Source: Aspidapion aeneum
Lineage: Eukaryota; Arthropoda; Insecta; Coleoptera; Brentidae
Assembly: GCA_963576565.1 (NCBI GenBank)
Contig: OY755047.1
Location: forward strand, 9,704,931 to 9,768,930
Direction: 5' to 3'
DNA length: 64,000 nucleotides
Below the pieces are notes generated by a model. That model did not search any database and was not told the DNA's origin. It saw only the letters and a program-made list of their open reading frames with translations. Made by a program: the position numbers and the translations under genes. Below, piece by piece: positions 23,803 to 37,000 of this stretch (positions within the stretch are counted from its first letter, which is position 1; the number at the start of each line of letters is the position of its first letter).

Positions 23803-24182
23803 TAAAACAGGTAGATTGTGCTTTTATTTTGTTATCTGTGACTTTTGTTTGTCCTTTTGTTTGCTTTACCAGGTAAAAGATGAATAGATGGGTTAATCTG
23901 GTGGGCCATTTAGACCAGTCAAGGGTGTAGATACCATTTTTACTGAGGGGGGTTGGTTCAGGGAGGGGGGGCAACAGTATACAAAATTAAAAAAAAAACT
24001 ATATCTTTGTTAGTTTTTAAAATATAAAGCTAATTTCTTCACTGCTTTAATTTCTGTTCTATTGCAAACAAAAAACATATAGACAGAAAATTTGTATCAC
24101 AGCAAAGCAAAATTTTTTTCACTAAAAATAGTGTAGAAAATCACATTTTCCCCAGGCTTGTAGAAAAAATATTTTATTGCAG

Positions 24183-24319
24183 ATGAAGATGGGCAAGAAG
24201 AAAGACTCTTTACAGATGAACAGCTGACAAAACAAGTTGACAGTATGCTTCAAAATTTAGACAAAAATCATGATGGCTTTATAGACTGGTTTGAGTATAA
24301 GATTGAGATGGCAACATAA
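24183..24319 (+). CDS. MCFD2: Alternative last exon of MCFD2-like gene (isoform B)
   Basis: This is preceded by a good acceptor (TTTATTGCAG) and enters in the same phase 1 as the exon at 23621. It encodes a complete second EF-hand with loop DKNHDGFIDWFE, its own TAA stop and an AATAAA at 24332. Joined to the donor at 23379 it gives a 218-aa protein. The two last exons are alternatives because each ends with its own stop and poly(A) signal. The shared layout (acidic entry, F-(T/K)-D-E-(Q/E)-L-T helix, EF loop) points to exon duplication. Confidence 0.85.
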
Positions 24320-25014
24320 TTAACAAAATTCAATAAAATGTGAGTATCAAAATAATTCATATTATTAGCTGTCAATAAACTGTTGAAAATACTGTCAAAA
24401 AAAGTTCCAAACTTAAAAGACTTGATGTGCGTTAAAAATTGACAGTTTTTTATTTGTCATACTTTTGTTAAAATAACTGTGAATAAACTGCTTTTGTTGA
24501 TGCCTTAATTTTTTTTGTATGAGTTGAAAAACTGTCAAGTTTTTAGGCAATTTTTATTTTGTTAAAAATAAATTATATTATTTTTTATATACTGCATATT
24601 TAAAAAAGGTTTTTTTTTACATTTTTATAAAGCTCTACTACTAATTATTTAATTTTTTTTAAATTTAAATTTCATCTACTTAGTTGATAAATTAACATTT
24701 TTTTGTTTGGTTTTTCTATCTTTATCAAAACCTTGATAATTTTAGTTTTTTATATTTAGGGTTGTGATATCTTTTTCAAGTAGGTTCATAAAAAACAACA
24801 ATTTAATAAATAAAAATCGCAATTTTGAGTGTTTTCACTTAAAAGTATAAGTTTAAACTTAATTTAATTTGTTAATTTTTTTTGTGAATAGATACAAAAA
24901 CCTGTAGATTTTAAGAATAAAAACAATGTTTAAAAAAAATTGTCAAATTCGTTTTATTCTTGAAATATAAAACATTATAACAAGTTTTACTTAGGTACTA
25001 CCTTAGGGATTTAC
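24320..25014. other. Convergent 3' intergenic region
   Basis: The region lies between the 3' ends of the MCFD2-like gene (+) and WDR46 (-). It is AT-rich. It contains AATAAA at 24332 (+) and, on the minus strand, at about 24953-24958, which would serve WDR46. No further gene seen. Confidence 0.6.
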
Positions 25015-28000
25015 CTAGGTTTTCTTATTTTTTGGCAAAAATATGTCCAAAGGATGGAAAGGTTTTTGTTTTCTTTTTTCTTCTTGTGGCAAAACATTTT
25101 TTGTGGCTTTTATATACTCTTTCTTAGCTTCTTCATTTACAATTTTCTTATTCCTGGCTATCTTGACTGATCCTCCCTTACCTTTCATTTTGTTGCGCGG
25201 TTCATAGTTGATTTTTTTCGGTTTTAAGTACTAAAATAAATAAAAAATTAATTAAAAAAAAAAATTAATAAATTTTTTGTATATTTTTTTTTCTTTTTAG
25301 CCATTAGCCAGAAAACTTCTTTTATTTTCAATGAAGTTATTGGGGTCAAAAAACAGGATAGGGAATGGTTTAAAAAAAAAAATCCTTTTCAATAGGAAGT
25401 TTTTCAAAAAACCAAAAACCAACATTTTTACAATAATTATTTTTGAAAAAAATAGTTTATAAAAAGTATAGTTTTTCCAAAAAATAATTAATAACATTTT
25501 TTTTTAAATAATTGTCAAAAACAAGTTTTTTCCCCAAAAAGTAAGTTATAAAAAAAACAAAAAAAAATCACACTGGACACCACAAATTGGCCAGAGGGAA
25601 ATTGTTGACGAGGTGAATCGGCCGCGGCAAATTGCGCCATCCCCCAAAAAAGACCTAAGTACCAAATTTTGTGATGGTGTCTGTCTGGAACAAAATAACT
25701 CTAAAACCAATAAACCGATTTTAACCATACCATGACTCAATTTTGTCTTAATTTTAACTTACCACAAGCTTTTTCTTGGCCTCAACCATATCTCTTAGAG
25801 TCACAGTATCAACCTCAGCAATAGTAGTAGGATCTAAGCAAATCAAATCAGGTTGTATCTTTTCCAGTAAACTCTTAACCTCACTTTCTTTCCTCTGAGA
25901 TTTGGTTTGGTACGGGTTAGCTTCATATGAGTCAAAGTGAGGTTCCCCTGAACCGGGTACCAAGAGACTGGTGAAGCCTCTGCTTGTCCCTACCCCCAAG
26001 ACATCCTCATATGGGCAGAAATTTAGGTTACCTGGAAAAATTGGTTTAAATATATGAATCTCTAGGTAGATGAAATATTTAACATAAAGGATATGAACAG
26101 CACAGAAACTAATGTTAAAGAAGATACTAACAAACGTGGAATTTCGTACCCGTGAATTTAAAAAATCAAACAAGTTTCGTGGCTAATCGGGCAAAAAGGA
26201 GTTTTTTTTTGTTTCCCTTATATTTTTCCGTGGGTAGCCTGAAAGCTTAACCTCACGGGGTTAGTTTTTTGTTTCTCTCGTATCTCGGTAGATGGCGCCT
26301 GTTGCTATAGTTCGCTCACTAATTACATTTAATTAGAGACAAAACCGTCTGATTAACTTCGCAAGATTTGTCACATCGACCAGCAGTGTTCTGAGGAGTC
26401 CCATAAGGACGAAACGGTTAACTGTCAACACTTATTAGGTGTCCATTAGATCTTGGACCCCCGTGAGGTTAAGCTTTCAGGCTACCCACGGAAAAATATA
26501 AGGGAAACAAAAAAAACTCCTTTTTGCCCGATAGCCACGAAACTTGTTTGATTTTTTAAATTCACGGGTACGAAATTCCACGTTTGCTAGTATTGTTTGG
26601 CTTAAAAATTCCGTTGATTGACGCTCACTGTCTTGAAGACGGGTAAAATGCAATCTGTGTTGATCCGGCCTGAAAGACAAAGAGCTGTCGTAGGTCACGG
26701 ACTATAGTTGTTTTCTTTTATTTGCATTCGATCTTTTCATTGATCGACATTGTATAGCAGTGTTTTCGCCTGCTTTTAGTTTTTTGTTTCTCTCGTATCT
26801 CGGTAGATGGCGCCTCTTGCTATAGTTCGCTCACTAATTACATTTAATTAGAGACAAAACCGTCTGATTAACTTCGCAAGATTTGTCACATCGACCAGTG
26901 TTCTGAGGAGTCTCATAAGGACGAAACGGTTAACTGTCAACACTACTCGCGGCTACAGACTAAAATGCACTCTGGCTCTTTCGATTTCGAGGTTATGTTT
27001 TAATTGTTTTGTTTTTGTTTAAATAGCCTGGAAGCATGGAATAAATAAATTTCTTCGATGGTGGAAGTGTTTGAAGTCCTTTCGAGTTTTAAAAATTAGT
27101 ATTAAAAATATTTGTCGTGTCGTTAGTTTGGTCAAATTTAGTTCAAAATAGCGCTAGTAACGAAATAGGGTGTCTTTCTAACATATTTTTTCAAAAAAAA
27201 AACTTCCCTGGCTTCTTTCGCGGGATCCTAGCGGGTGTGAAACAAAACCGAACCGAACGGAACGGAACTGAACCGCACCGGCATCCCAGAGGTTGTCAAA
27301 CCAAACCGAACTAAACCGATAATTCGGTTCGGTTCGGTTTTGATACACCCGCTAGGATCCCGCGAAAGAAGTCAGGGAAGTTTTTTTTTTGAAAAAATAT
27401 GTTAGAAAGACACCCTATCTCGTTACTAGCGCTATTTTGAACTAAATTTGACCGAACTAACGACACGACAAATATTTTTAATACTAATTTTTAAAACTCG
27501 AAAGAACTTCAAACACTTCCACCATCGAAGAAATTTATTTATTCCATGCTCCAGGCTATTTAAACAAAAACAAAACAATTAAAACATAACCTCGAAATCG
27601 AAGGAGCCAGAGTACATTTTAGTCTGTAGCCGCGAGTGTCAACACTTATTAGGTGTCCATTAGATCTTGGTAGAGTTGGGAAAAACAGTGATTTTCGACT
27701 AACCGGTGAAGTAGCGACAGCGATTTATAAGTAACCAGTGATTTCAATCACTGTATAAAATATTTCTAGTATTCATTCTTCATTCCCTATTTTACCTAGT
27801 AAAATATTTATATTATTCATTCACTATTTTACCTAGTATTACGGAGAGCATCCCCTGCGGCTGCGGCTATACAGTTATTTCGGTTACTACGGTTATAAAG
27901 GTTACCAAATATTCCGTAGTGCTATTTATGATTTAACCGGCTAGTTGAAAATAGGGACATTTTGGGTAAGGTAAAATAACAGAAAATTTGACAGCTGTTA

Positions 28001-31000
28001 CCGTTATTGTTACTAAGAATAACGGCAACATTCAGGGCAAAAAAGATAGATTTTGGAACACTTAAGATAACACAACAAAAACGTTAATTTAGTAGTTTCA
28101 CACACCTTCAACTTTTTGTTTATTTATATTTGCAGTGGCGCACCCAGGAATGTGTCTTGGGGGGGGGGCGAGGCTTCTTGGGGGAGGGCCGGAAGCCTAT
28201 TTTTTGTGTTTTATCATGAAATATGTAGAAAATATGTAAAAAAGTCTAAGGCTTGGGGGGGGCCGGGCCCCAGGGCCCCCCCTGGGTGCGCCCATAATAT
28301 TTGTTAATTTATTTTTATTAGATTTATGGCTTTTTACAAACCAAACTACCGAATTATAGTAAAAAATTCGACTGCATCAAACAAAACTAACCTTAAAAAA
28401 TAGCGGTAGCATTAACGGCCGGCCACCGTAAGTACCGGGCGCCGTTACCGTACATAACAAAAAAGAAGCGAGAAGCTGCTAATGCGCAGACTCAGTAATA
28501 ACAATAACGGTAACAAAGTGTAAAATACGCGACCCAAAATGTCCCTGATCACCGTTTTCGTATATTACGGTGAAACGTGATTTCACTGCCAAATATGCGT
28601 TCGGGTGCGACCAGAGACACGACGACGTCGTGAGACGCGACGTTCCTCAGATTCCGGTAATAATATTTACCAATCACTGAATAACTGCTTGTGCAGAATT
28701 TCGATAACCGGTAGCACCAGTGATTTTTGTTTCACTGTTTGAATCGCAGTGATCGATATATCGCCCATCTCTAGATCTTGGACCCCCGTGAGGTTAAGCT
28801 TTCAGGCTACCCACGGAAAAATATAAGGGAAACAAAAAAAAACTCCTTTTTGCCCGATTAGCCACGAAACTTGTTTGATTTGTTAAAGAGGATATTATAA
28901 ATATCACACAGCTATTCTATACAGAATTATAGAAATAGGATTCTTTATTTGTACTTAAGCCATTTTACAAACGGATGTACATTGTCATGGTTGGCATACA
29001 AAAAAAAGTTCCATAGTAAAAAATTAACATCCAATACAAAGACAAATACACCAAAAAATATTGAAAAAAAAACAATAATAAAAAATACACAAATTTAAGC
29101 TTATACAAACTAACATCAAAACATCTACCTACAATTAAAATGTAATTAAGAAAGTATACCTAGTTAAAAGTTATAGCTTAAAAATTCTTGTACAGAATAA
29201 AAACAATTGCTTGATAAAAATGCTTTTATATTATTTTTAAAATTTATTAAACATTTTTTTGCCTAAGTTGGAAGGACAATTTTCGAATTTTGATAAATTA
29301 TGTGGGTCTAAAGTATTGTTCATACTCGTCTTAGTCTTTTGTTTTTGATTAGTCTTTGTCCTTTGATTAGTCTTAACTGTCTTAAACAAAATCGGCTGTT
29401 CATACTCGTCTTTTGTTTCTGATTAGTCTTAGTCATAACCCACTGAAAAAAAAAATTCAATTTCAATAAAAAGGCCCCTTTTCAAAAGTCATTTTCTACA
29501 CAAAACAATCTTATTTAACCTAATTTGTGCACGAAACACAGACACGAAAGAACAAAAGCGAAAAAGAAAATAAAAACAAATAAAATTTTGAGGTTATGTT
29601 GAGATTTTCTGTTAAAAACATGATTAATGGCAGTAAATTCAAAATTTCGGCCGCGCGCTTGCGCTCTTCGGACGCCCTGTAAAAAAAACAACAAATATCA
29701 GCTGATGTCTGTCACTCGTCTTAGTCGTTGTCCTAAGGATTGAAAGTTGGCAACTCTTAAGACAAAGACTAATCAAAAACAAAAGCAAAAGCATTGTATG
29801 AACACTCCCATAAGAAACAGTGGTTTTAACTTTCTTATGATAAGACATATGACTAAACCAAGACAAAAGACTAGACAAAAGACGAGTATGAACGATCCAT
29901 ATAAGACAAAGCAGTTTGCAGATCTGTTGTGTGTTATACATTTTATATTCATATTATATTTATACAGCAGAATTTTAAGGTATATCAAACAAAAAGGGCA
30001 CCATCGCGAGAAATCATGAAGAAACTCCAGACAAAAATAAAGAAAATAAACTCGGAACTACAACCTGAAAAGAGCATTAAAGAAAATGAAAAATAACAAA
30101 TCAACTGGAAAAGACGGAGTTACATATTAAAAATTAAAAAATATCCTCAGGACCTCCCAATGAAAGTGTATAACCAATGTATCCTTCCTGTACTCACCTA
30201 TAGATCCCAGAACTGGACACTTGAATGTACAGATAGAAAAAGAAATAAATGGATAAGAAATAAAACAAAAGTAAGGGATGTCAGAGGAGAGGTAGCAAAA
30301 TCAAAATGGAAACTGGAGACCTTGGGAAAATAAAAGAAGTAGGGGAAGACCCCAAATGAGATGAGTGGACGATTTGAATAAACATGCGGGAATTAGATGG
30401 ATGAACACGACGACAGACAGATAAGAGTGGAATATATTGGAGGAGGCCCATGTCCAAAAATGGATCGAAGAAGGCTAAATAGATAGAACAACAAACTTTA
30501 TTTTATAGATTTTAGCAAAGCATTTGACAGTATTCAATATAACAAATTATTGGTATAAGGGTATGAGACTTACCTATTGGATTATTAAATCGATGTCTAA
30601 GATATGGTTTTTGTGCAGCAGTAGTACAACAGTCCCTTAAAAAAAATACAAAAATTACAATTTAAAATATAAGACAATTTTTGAAGAAAAAAATTAGAAA
30701 TTATTCTAAAAATCAAAAAGATCCTTTTTGGCAAAATACTGCAACCTCTAAACTTGTCGTGGGACCATTACTATTCTTACCTATAAATCTCCACAACATT
30801 TCCCATGCCCAGAGCTAACATTCGTTTTTGAGAAAACGCTAGGTTTTGAGGGGCGTTTACAAGTTTGTACTCTTGTAAGGGACCCTCAAGTTTTCTGATG
30901 TCCCAAATTTTAAGTTCCCTGTTGCTTGCTGAGGTTGCCATGTACCTAAAAAGGTCAAGTAGAAATAAATAAAATATGCCTTGAGCGCAATTCTAGAAAA

Positions 31001-34000
31001 TAAAGGAGCTTAGTCTCCTTTGTCGTTTAAGTAGACTTTTACACATTAACATAATAAAAAATATACCGCGTGAACAACTTCACATCTAGGGGCTGAATTT
31101 CCATAAGAGGATAAAAACAGATAGAGTATAGCATTTATTAAAAAGAGACCGCGATACGCCCGAGTCCCGCAGAAAGATTTGCAGCGTTTTCAAAGGTAAC
31201 CTTGATAAATTACTACAGGCGCACGCGGTCGCACTCGTCAAGGGGCGGACAATCTGAAATATTTTTTTAGGGCGAGAATTATTACTTGACTTGTCACCAT
31301 ACAAAAAGTGGACTATTAAAAACGAAGTGGACTATTAAAAACGTAAACATTTTATTTTTAAAATTTTATTAAATGTGAGTTATTTAGTTACTAAAACACC
31401 TAAATCAGATAATAAAATACTCTGCTAATATATGGGCACCTAAGCTCACACTAGATACTATAATTATAGTGTACGTGTAAGCTAATATAACTAAAAACTG
31501 TAATATATTTTATTCAACTCCAGACTTATATACCTTTCGTTTGATACCACACAAGCCATATTTTGACCTAAACCCTATTTTTTTAAATATACCCCCACCC
31601 TTTTTTTAAACTAAAATGTATTTTGTTTAACTCCAGACTCAATTACATTTCGTTTGATACCACACAAGCCATATTTTCATTTAAACTCTAATTTTTGACA
31701 TTTACCCCCACCCTTTTTTAAAATAAACTAAAATGTATTTTGTTTAACTGCAGACTCAATTACCTTTCGTTTGATATCACACACGCCATATTTTCACATA
31801 AACTCCAATTTTTAAAATTTACCCCCACCCTTTTATTTGGCTTGCGTTCGGTGGATTTTGTTCATTTTTAAATGAGACCATCTCGACCTAGGACCCAGCC
31901 TAAGTACCAAATTTCATTCAAATCGGGCAAGCGGTTTTTGAGTTATGCGCGTTGGTCGTTACAGACATACAGACAGACGGCGCGACAAAAAAGTTTCAAA
32001 ATCATCGGAAACGCAAAGATATATAAAAAATTTTGAAATCGGAGCAACTTTTTTTGTCGAGAAAAAATCACCATAGCTCACACAACTATAGTATATAGTA
32101 GTGTGAGCTAATAAATTGTCTGTCCCAATACACGATAACTCAAGAACACCTCAAACGATTTTAACCCAATATGATACACAAGTTTTATGTCGGAATTAAA
32201 TTTTGGTTAAAAAAAAGAGTTAGTTAAAAGTATTATGAAACCAATTTTACCTTAAAACTATCAACTTTTCTTGTTCTTTCGATTTTTGTTTAAAAATGTT
32301 CCTTTTGTATTTAAAATATTTTTGCCTGTGGTGCATGTCGCCTGCAAGCATTTAAAGTAAAATTACTTTAATATTTTCTGAAAATTTTCGTTTTTAGTTT
32401 AAAAGGCATTACTACTCATAACTATGATATTTGTCTTGAAAAAGTTCTAAATGAGCTTCGCGGAACTACTTTTGAGGCTCAATACCACCTCTGCCGCCCC
32501 ACTAAGGTCTCAACCACCCTTCCGCGTCCTATAATCACGCTCACTGTGGGGTGGACTAAAAATGCATTAAAAAAACCTAAATTAAATAATAGTTAGCTTA
32601 CCAATAGATTGGTAAACTGTGGTGTAAAAAATTACTTTAGTGAATGTGAAACGAAAATCAATAACAAGAATAATAACACTTTAAAATTCTGTTTGTTTGT
32701 AAAAGTAAGTGAATTATTTACATTTAGGAACAAGCAGAATTTTAAGGTATTATTCTGGTTGTTTATCACCCCGTTTGACGAATGCTCTTACATAAAACTC
32801 AAAAGTGACGAGTCGTTAAATACCGAGATGAATTCCAAAACGTGCGCAAGCGTTGATCTGTCACTTCTGCCAACCAATCAACTGAGAGATATTTTAGTAT
32901 GGTTTTATACAGCAAAAACTTTAATAATTCCCAGTTCTTTTTGATGAAAATTCGTCATTTTTGTGCTGTGAAAATGCCGGTGACGTGCAAGTTGTGTGAC
33001 AAATTATTTAGTGCCCAATTTAATTTGAATAAACACTGTCATCGGGGTTCTACTGTATGTCTATGCTACGATAAACATTTTTTTAAATATTTAGCGCATT
33101 TAAATTTGTCAATACTCCCATGGCAAAACAAAATAAACGTGAAATGCATATAGAAGAAATACTGCATATACCTCAAAAAATATTAATCGCAGCACATAGA
33201 TATTGTATATTTTTGAAATCAAAAAGAAAATACGAATCTTAAAATGCAAAAATATACAGGGTGTTCCCTCTCAAAAAATCGACTTTATTGTCACACCCTG
33301 TACAGGGTGTCCCAAATTCGTTGTTTTTTTGTGGTGTCAGGTATTTCTAGAAAGAAAAAACTGAGCCCCCTTTGCGACGCTCAAATTTAAGAGAAGCCTA
33401 AAGGTGAAAACTACATTTAGATATAGCAAGCCGTTTTTAAGCTACGGAGTGTTTTTGTCTGCATTTTGCTTTTGTGTAAATAGCTTTCTTATAGATCTTT
33501 TCTTTTAAAATATTGCATAAAGTTGTTATTTTTCTTACAGAATAACTCTAAAACTCTCTCTAAAATTTCCTTTAAAATGATGTATCACACTCAATATTTT
33601 AATTTTTAATTTGTTTTTAATATGTTTTCTTTATTTTGATTTTTTAATCACCTCTTTATTATTATTTTTTTTTATAAATTTATAATATTAAAATATTTTT
33701 ATCCCATTAAGCAAACTAAAATAGGTGGTAAAAATAAAAAAAAACAAAAATATAAAGAAATCCCACTAATCCCATAAAGAAAATTAATTTTATGTGATAT
33801 CTCAAAAACTAAACGTGACAAATGAAATGTAATTTAACAGTTGAATTCCTCTTAAAAAGGTGTCTTAAGAATGTTTTCCCAGAAATAAAATATTAATAAA
33901 TAAACAAGTTATAGACCCCTTCCCAAAATCCAGAGTTTTTAAAAACACCCCGTAGTTTAAAACGGCTTGCTATATCAAAATGCGATTTTCACCTTTAAGC

Positions 34001-37000
34001 TTCTTTTGAAATTTGAGTGTCGCAAAGGTTGATCAGGTCTTTTTAGCCCCTCTAGAAATACCCGAAACTCCCCAAAAACATCGAATTTGGGACACCCTGT
34101 ACATGGTGACACATAGAAAAAAATTATGTTGGCTTTTAAAGTTCATCATCATCATAATTAACCAAAAAAATCTACAATTTATTATATCCCTTTATTTTCA
34201 ATGATAAAGTTGCTGAGTGCTCGGGTTATAAAAAACCACCCGGTACCTACATAAAATCATACCTAAAAATTAGAATTGACCATTATTTTATACCTTGAAT
34301 TTTTTATTATACGTTAAGCTCTTCGATCTCGCGCCAATCCGGTATTCGCGCCAATAATTTAAATTAGACATTTTGACGTTAATTTTGGCGCATGCTCCTT
34401 TGATGGAATTTATCTCGGTATTTAACGACTCGTCAAAAGTGGACCTTTCGCGGACCAGTAGCGGAATATACTGATATTTTCGCTAAACTGGCAACGTTGG
34501 TCTATTCTCCCATGCAATCCATATGGCTCATACAAAAATGCTACCCCTAGATACAAGGCTGGCCACGCGGTATCTATCGTAAAACTAAAGCTGCTTTCTT
34601 ACTTACATTCTGTTGGGTCGACACACAGTCCACTAATGGGAGCCTTATGACACAACATTTTAGCCAAAGGCTCTCGGCTATTGGGGCTCCACATACTGAC
34701 CACGCCTTTTGCATGGCCCAAACAGAGAAGAGCGTTCCAGGGATTTTGACACAGAAGACTAAGTCTTCCTAACTTTGTATTATATTGGGAGACTAGCTGG
34801 CCTATTGAGACATCTAGCCAGCTTAAGTACCCTTCGTCACTCTGATAAAATAAAATCATTATAAATAAATAAAATGAGTCCATTTTGAAAAAAACTTTTT
34901 ATGAACATGTGAACCTCTTTTTTATTAATTGTTTTCTAAAAACGGGCACGACAAATTTGTTGTTTTGACAACAAATTTACGGATAATTAACGGCAAATTG
35001 TGCACTAAAAGTTTTTTTCATAAATCCATTTTTTCTATAGGTGTTCGGCTAACTTTATACAGGGTGTCCCAACTAAAAGGTAACAGAGGTGTTTTTGTGT
35101 ATTTTTCGTGTGAATTTGGAGAAACGCTTTCATGGCTAATCGGGCAAAAAGGAACTGAAGGAATGAAACTTGTTTGATTTTTAAATTCACGGTATGAAAT
35201 TTCACGTTTGTTAGTATTATTTGGCTTAAAAATTCCGTTGATTGACGCTCACTGTCTTGATGACGGGTAAAAATGCAAAATGCGTTGATCCGGCCTGAAA
35301 AGACAAAGAGCTGTCGTAGGTCACGGACTATAGTTGTTTTCTTTTATTTGCATTCGATCTTTTCATTGATCGATATTGTATAGCAGTGTTTTTCCCTGCT
35401 TTTGGTTTTTTGTTTCTCTCGTATCTCGGTAGATGGCGCCTCTTGCTATAGTTCGCTCACTAATTACATTTAACTAGAGACAAAACCGTCTGATTAACTT
35501 CGCAAGATTTGTCACTTGACCAGCAGTGTTCTGAGGAGTTCCATAAGGACGAAACGGTTAACTGTCAACACTTATTAGGTGTCCATTAGATCTTGGACCC
35601 CCGTGAGGTAAGCTTTCAAGCTACCCACGGAAAAATATAGTGAAAATGAAAATGAACCGAAGGGAAACAAAAAACTTCTTTTTGCCCGATTAGCCATGAA
35701 ACTTGTTTGATTTTTAAATTCACGGGTATGAAATTTCACGTTTGATAATTTAAAAAAAAAAAGATACGGGAAAATTTATGGATAATAATTTACGGCAAAT
35801 TATGAGCATATAATTTTTTTAAATTGGTCTGCTAACTTGATATACATAATTCTTAGAGTTTTAACACAATTTACAGTAAGAACACTTAGACTAATAAGTG
35901 AAGCAGTCAAAACTTCCTAACTAGAATCTTTATAACTCGAACCTCTCTTTATCCTGAACCATTTTGTATGCCGTCGCCTTAATGCAGAACTATTCTATGT
36001 TCAGTTTTCCCATGTTTCGGAAACGTATAGCTCCAAGCGCGCTTTATTGAATGCAGAAATATTGGAAATAAGGGATGGAATGTCCCCACCATCCGGCCGA
36101 CCAATTTAAGCGGTGATACCTCGACCCACGTCCAACTAAAAGAATGTTCTCCTGTAAAAACCTAATTTTGCGACTTACAATAGTTCCGCATTAAGGCGAC
36201 GATACATTTTCCTCAATTTCCATACTTTTTGACCTCCAAAACTCAAACTTTTTTCCTTCAATTTTGAGTTACACATAGGTTTGACTGTATTTTATAACAC
36301 AGAATAGTGAATACGAAGAAGCAGGCCGTAGGCCCGGCAAGTTGGCCTACTTTCTGCCTATACATTTACTACTTACACAACCAGCTAGTAAAAAGTGATA
36401 TGGCAAAAACTCCAACCTAGAAACTTGGTTCAGTCTTTTAATACAGTGCAACTCAATCCCTTGGTTGTCATAAATATAAACCCAGCTTTTCTGTGCTACA
36501 GCAAACATTGTTTCCAAATGAAGGAAAGATATGTCATGCACTGACTCCATAACATTGATTTCACAGTGCAGTTTTTTTGTAACCCAGTCAAGGGCTGCAA
36601 CATGGCCTTTTTTACCTCCTATGAGGAGGTGCCGACCATTGCGGGTATATTTTGCCCTACAACAGAATTTAAAACAATATAAGAGGAGTTGTGACAAAAA
36701 ATATTATAAATACAGGGTGTTTTAAAATTCAATAGCATAATTTTCATATACCTAGGTCCTCAAACAGCTTGTTTTTGAAATAAAGGGTGTTAAAGTTTCT
36801 TTTTATTTTGAGATTTGTGTTTATACTTCAAGCAGTTGAGATATTTAATTCAAATTTGGCAAGTGTATTAAGTTATAAGCACTACACTATTAGACATGCC
36901 AAATAATAGTAAAAATCTACCGAGTGATACTTTTCCAGGGGTCATGTCGCCTATTCCTCTGGATTTTTGTTTCATTACAAGCCACTAAACAGAGATATTA

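Noticed and set aside
30050..30560. Active retrotransposon open frame
   Set aside because: Stops and frameshifts break every segment, and the domain order is scrambled; only remnants remain.
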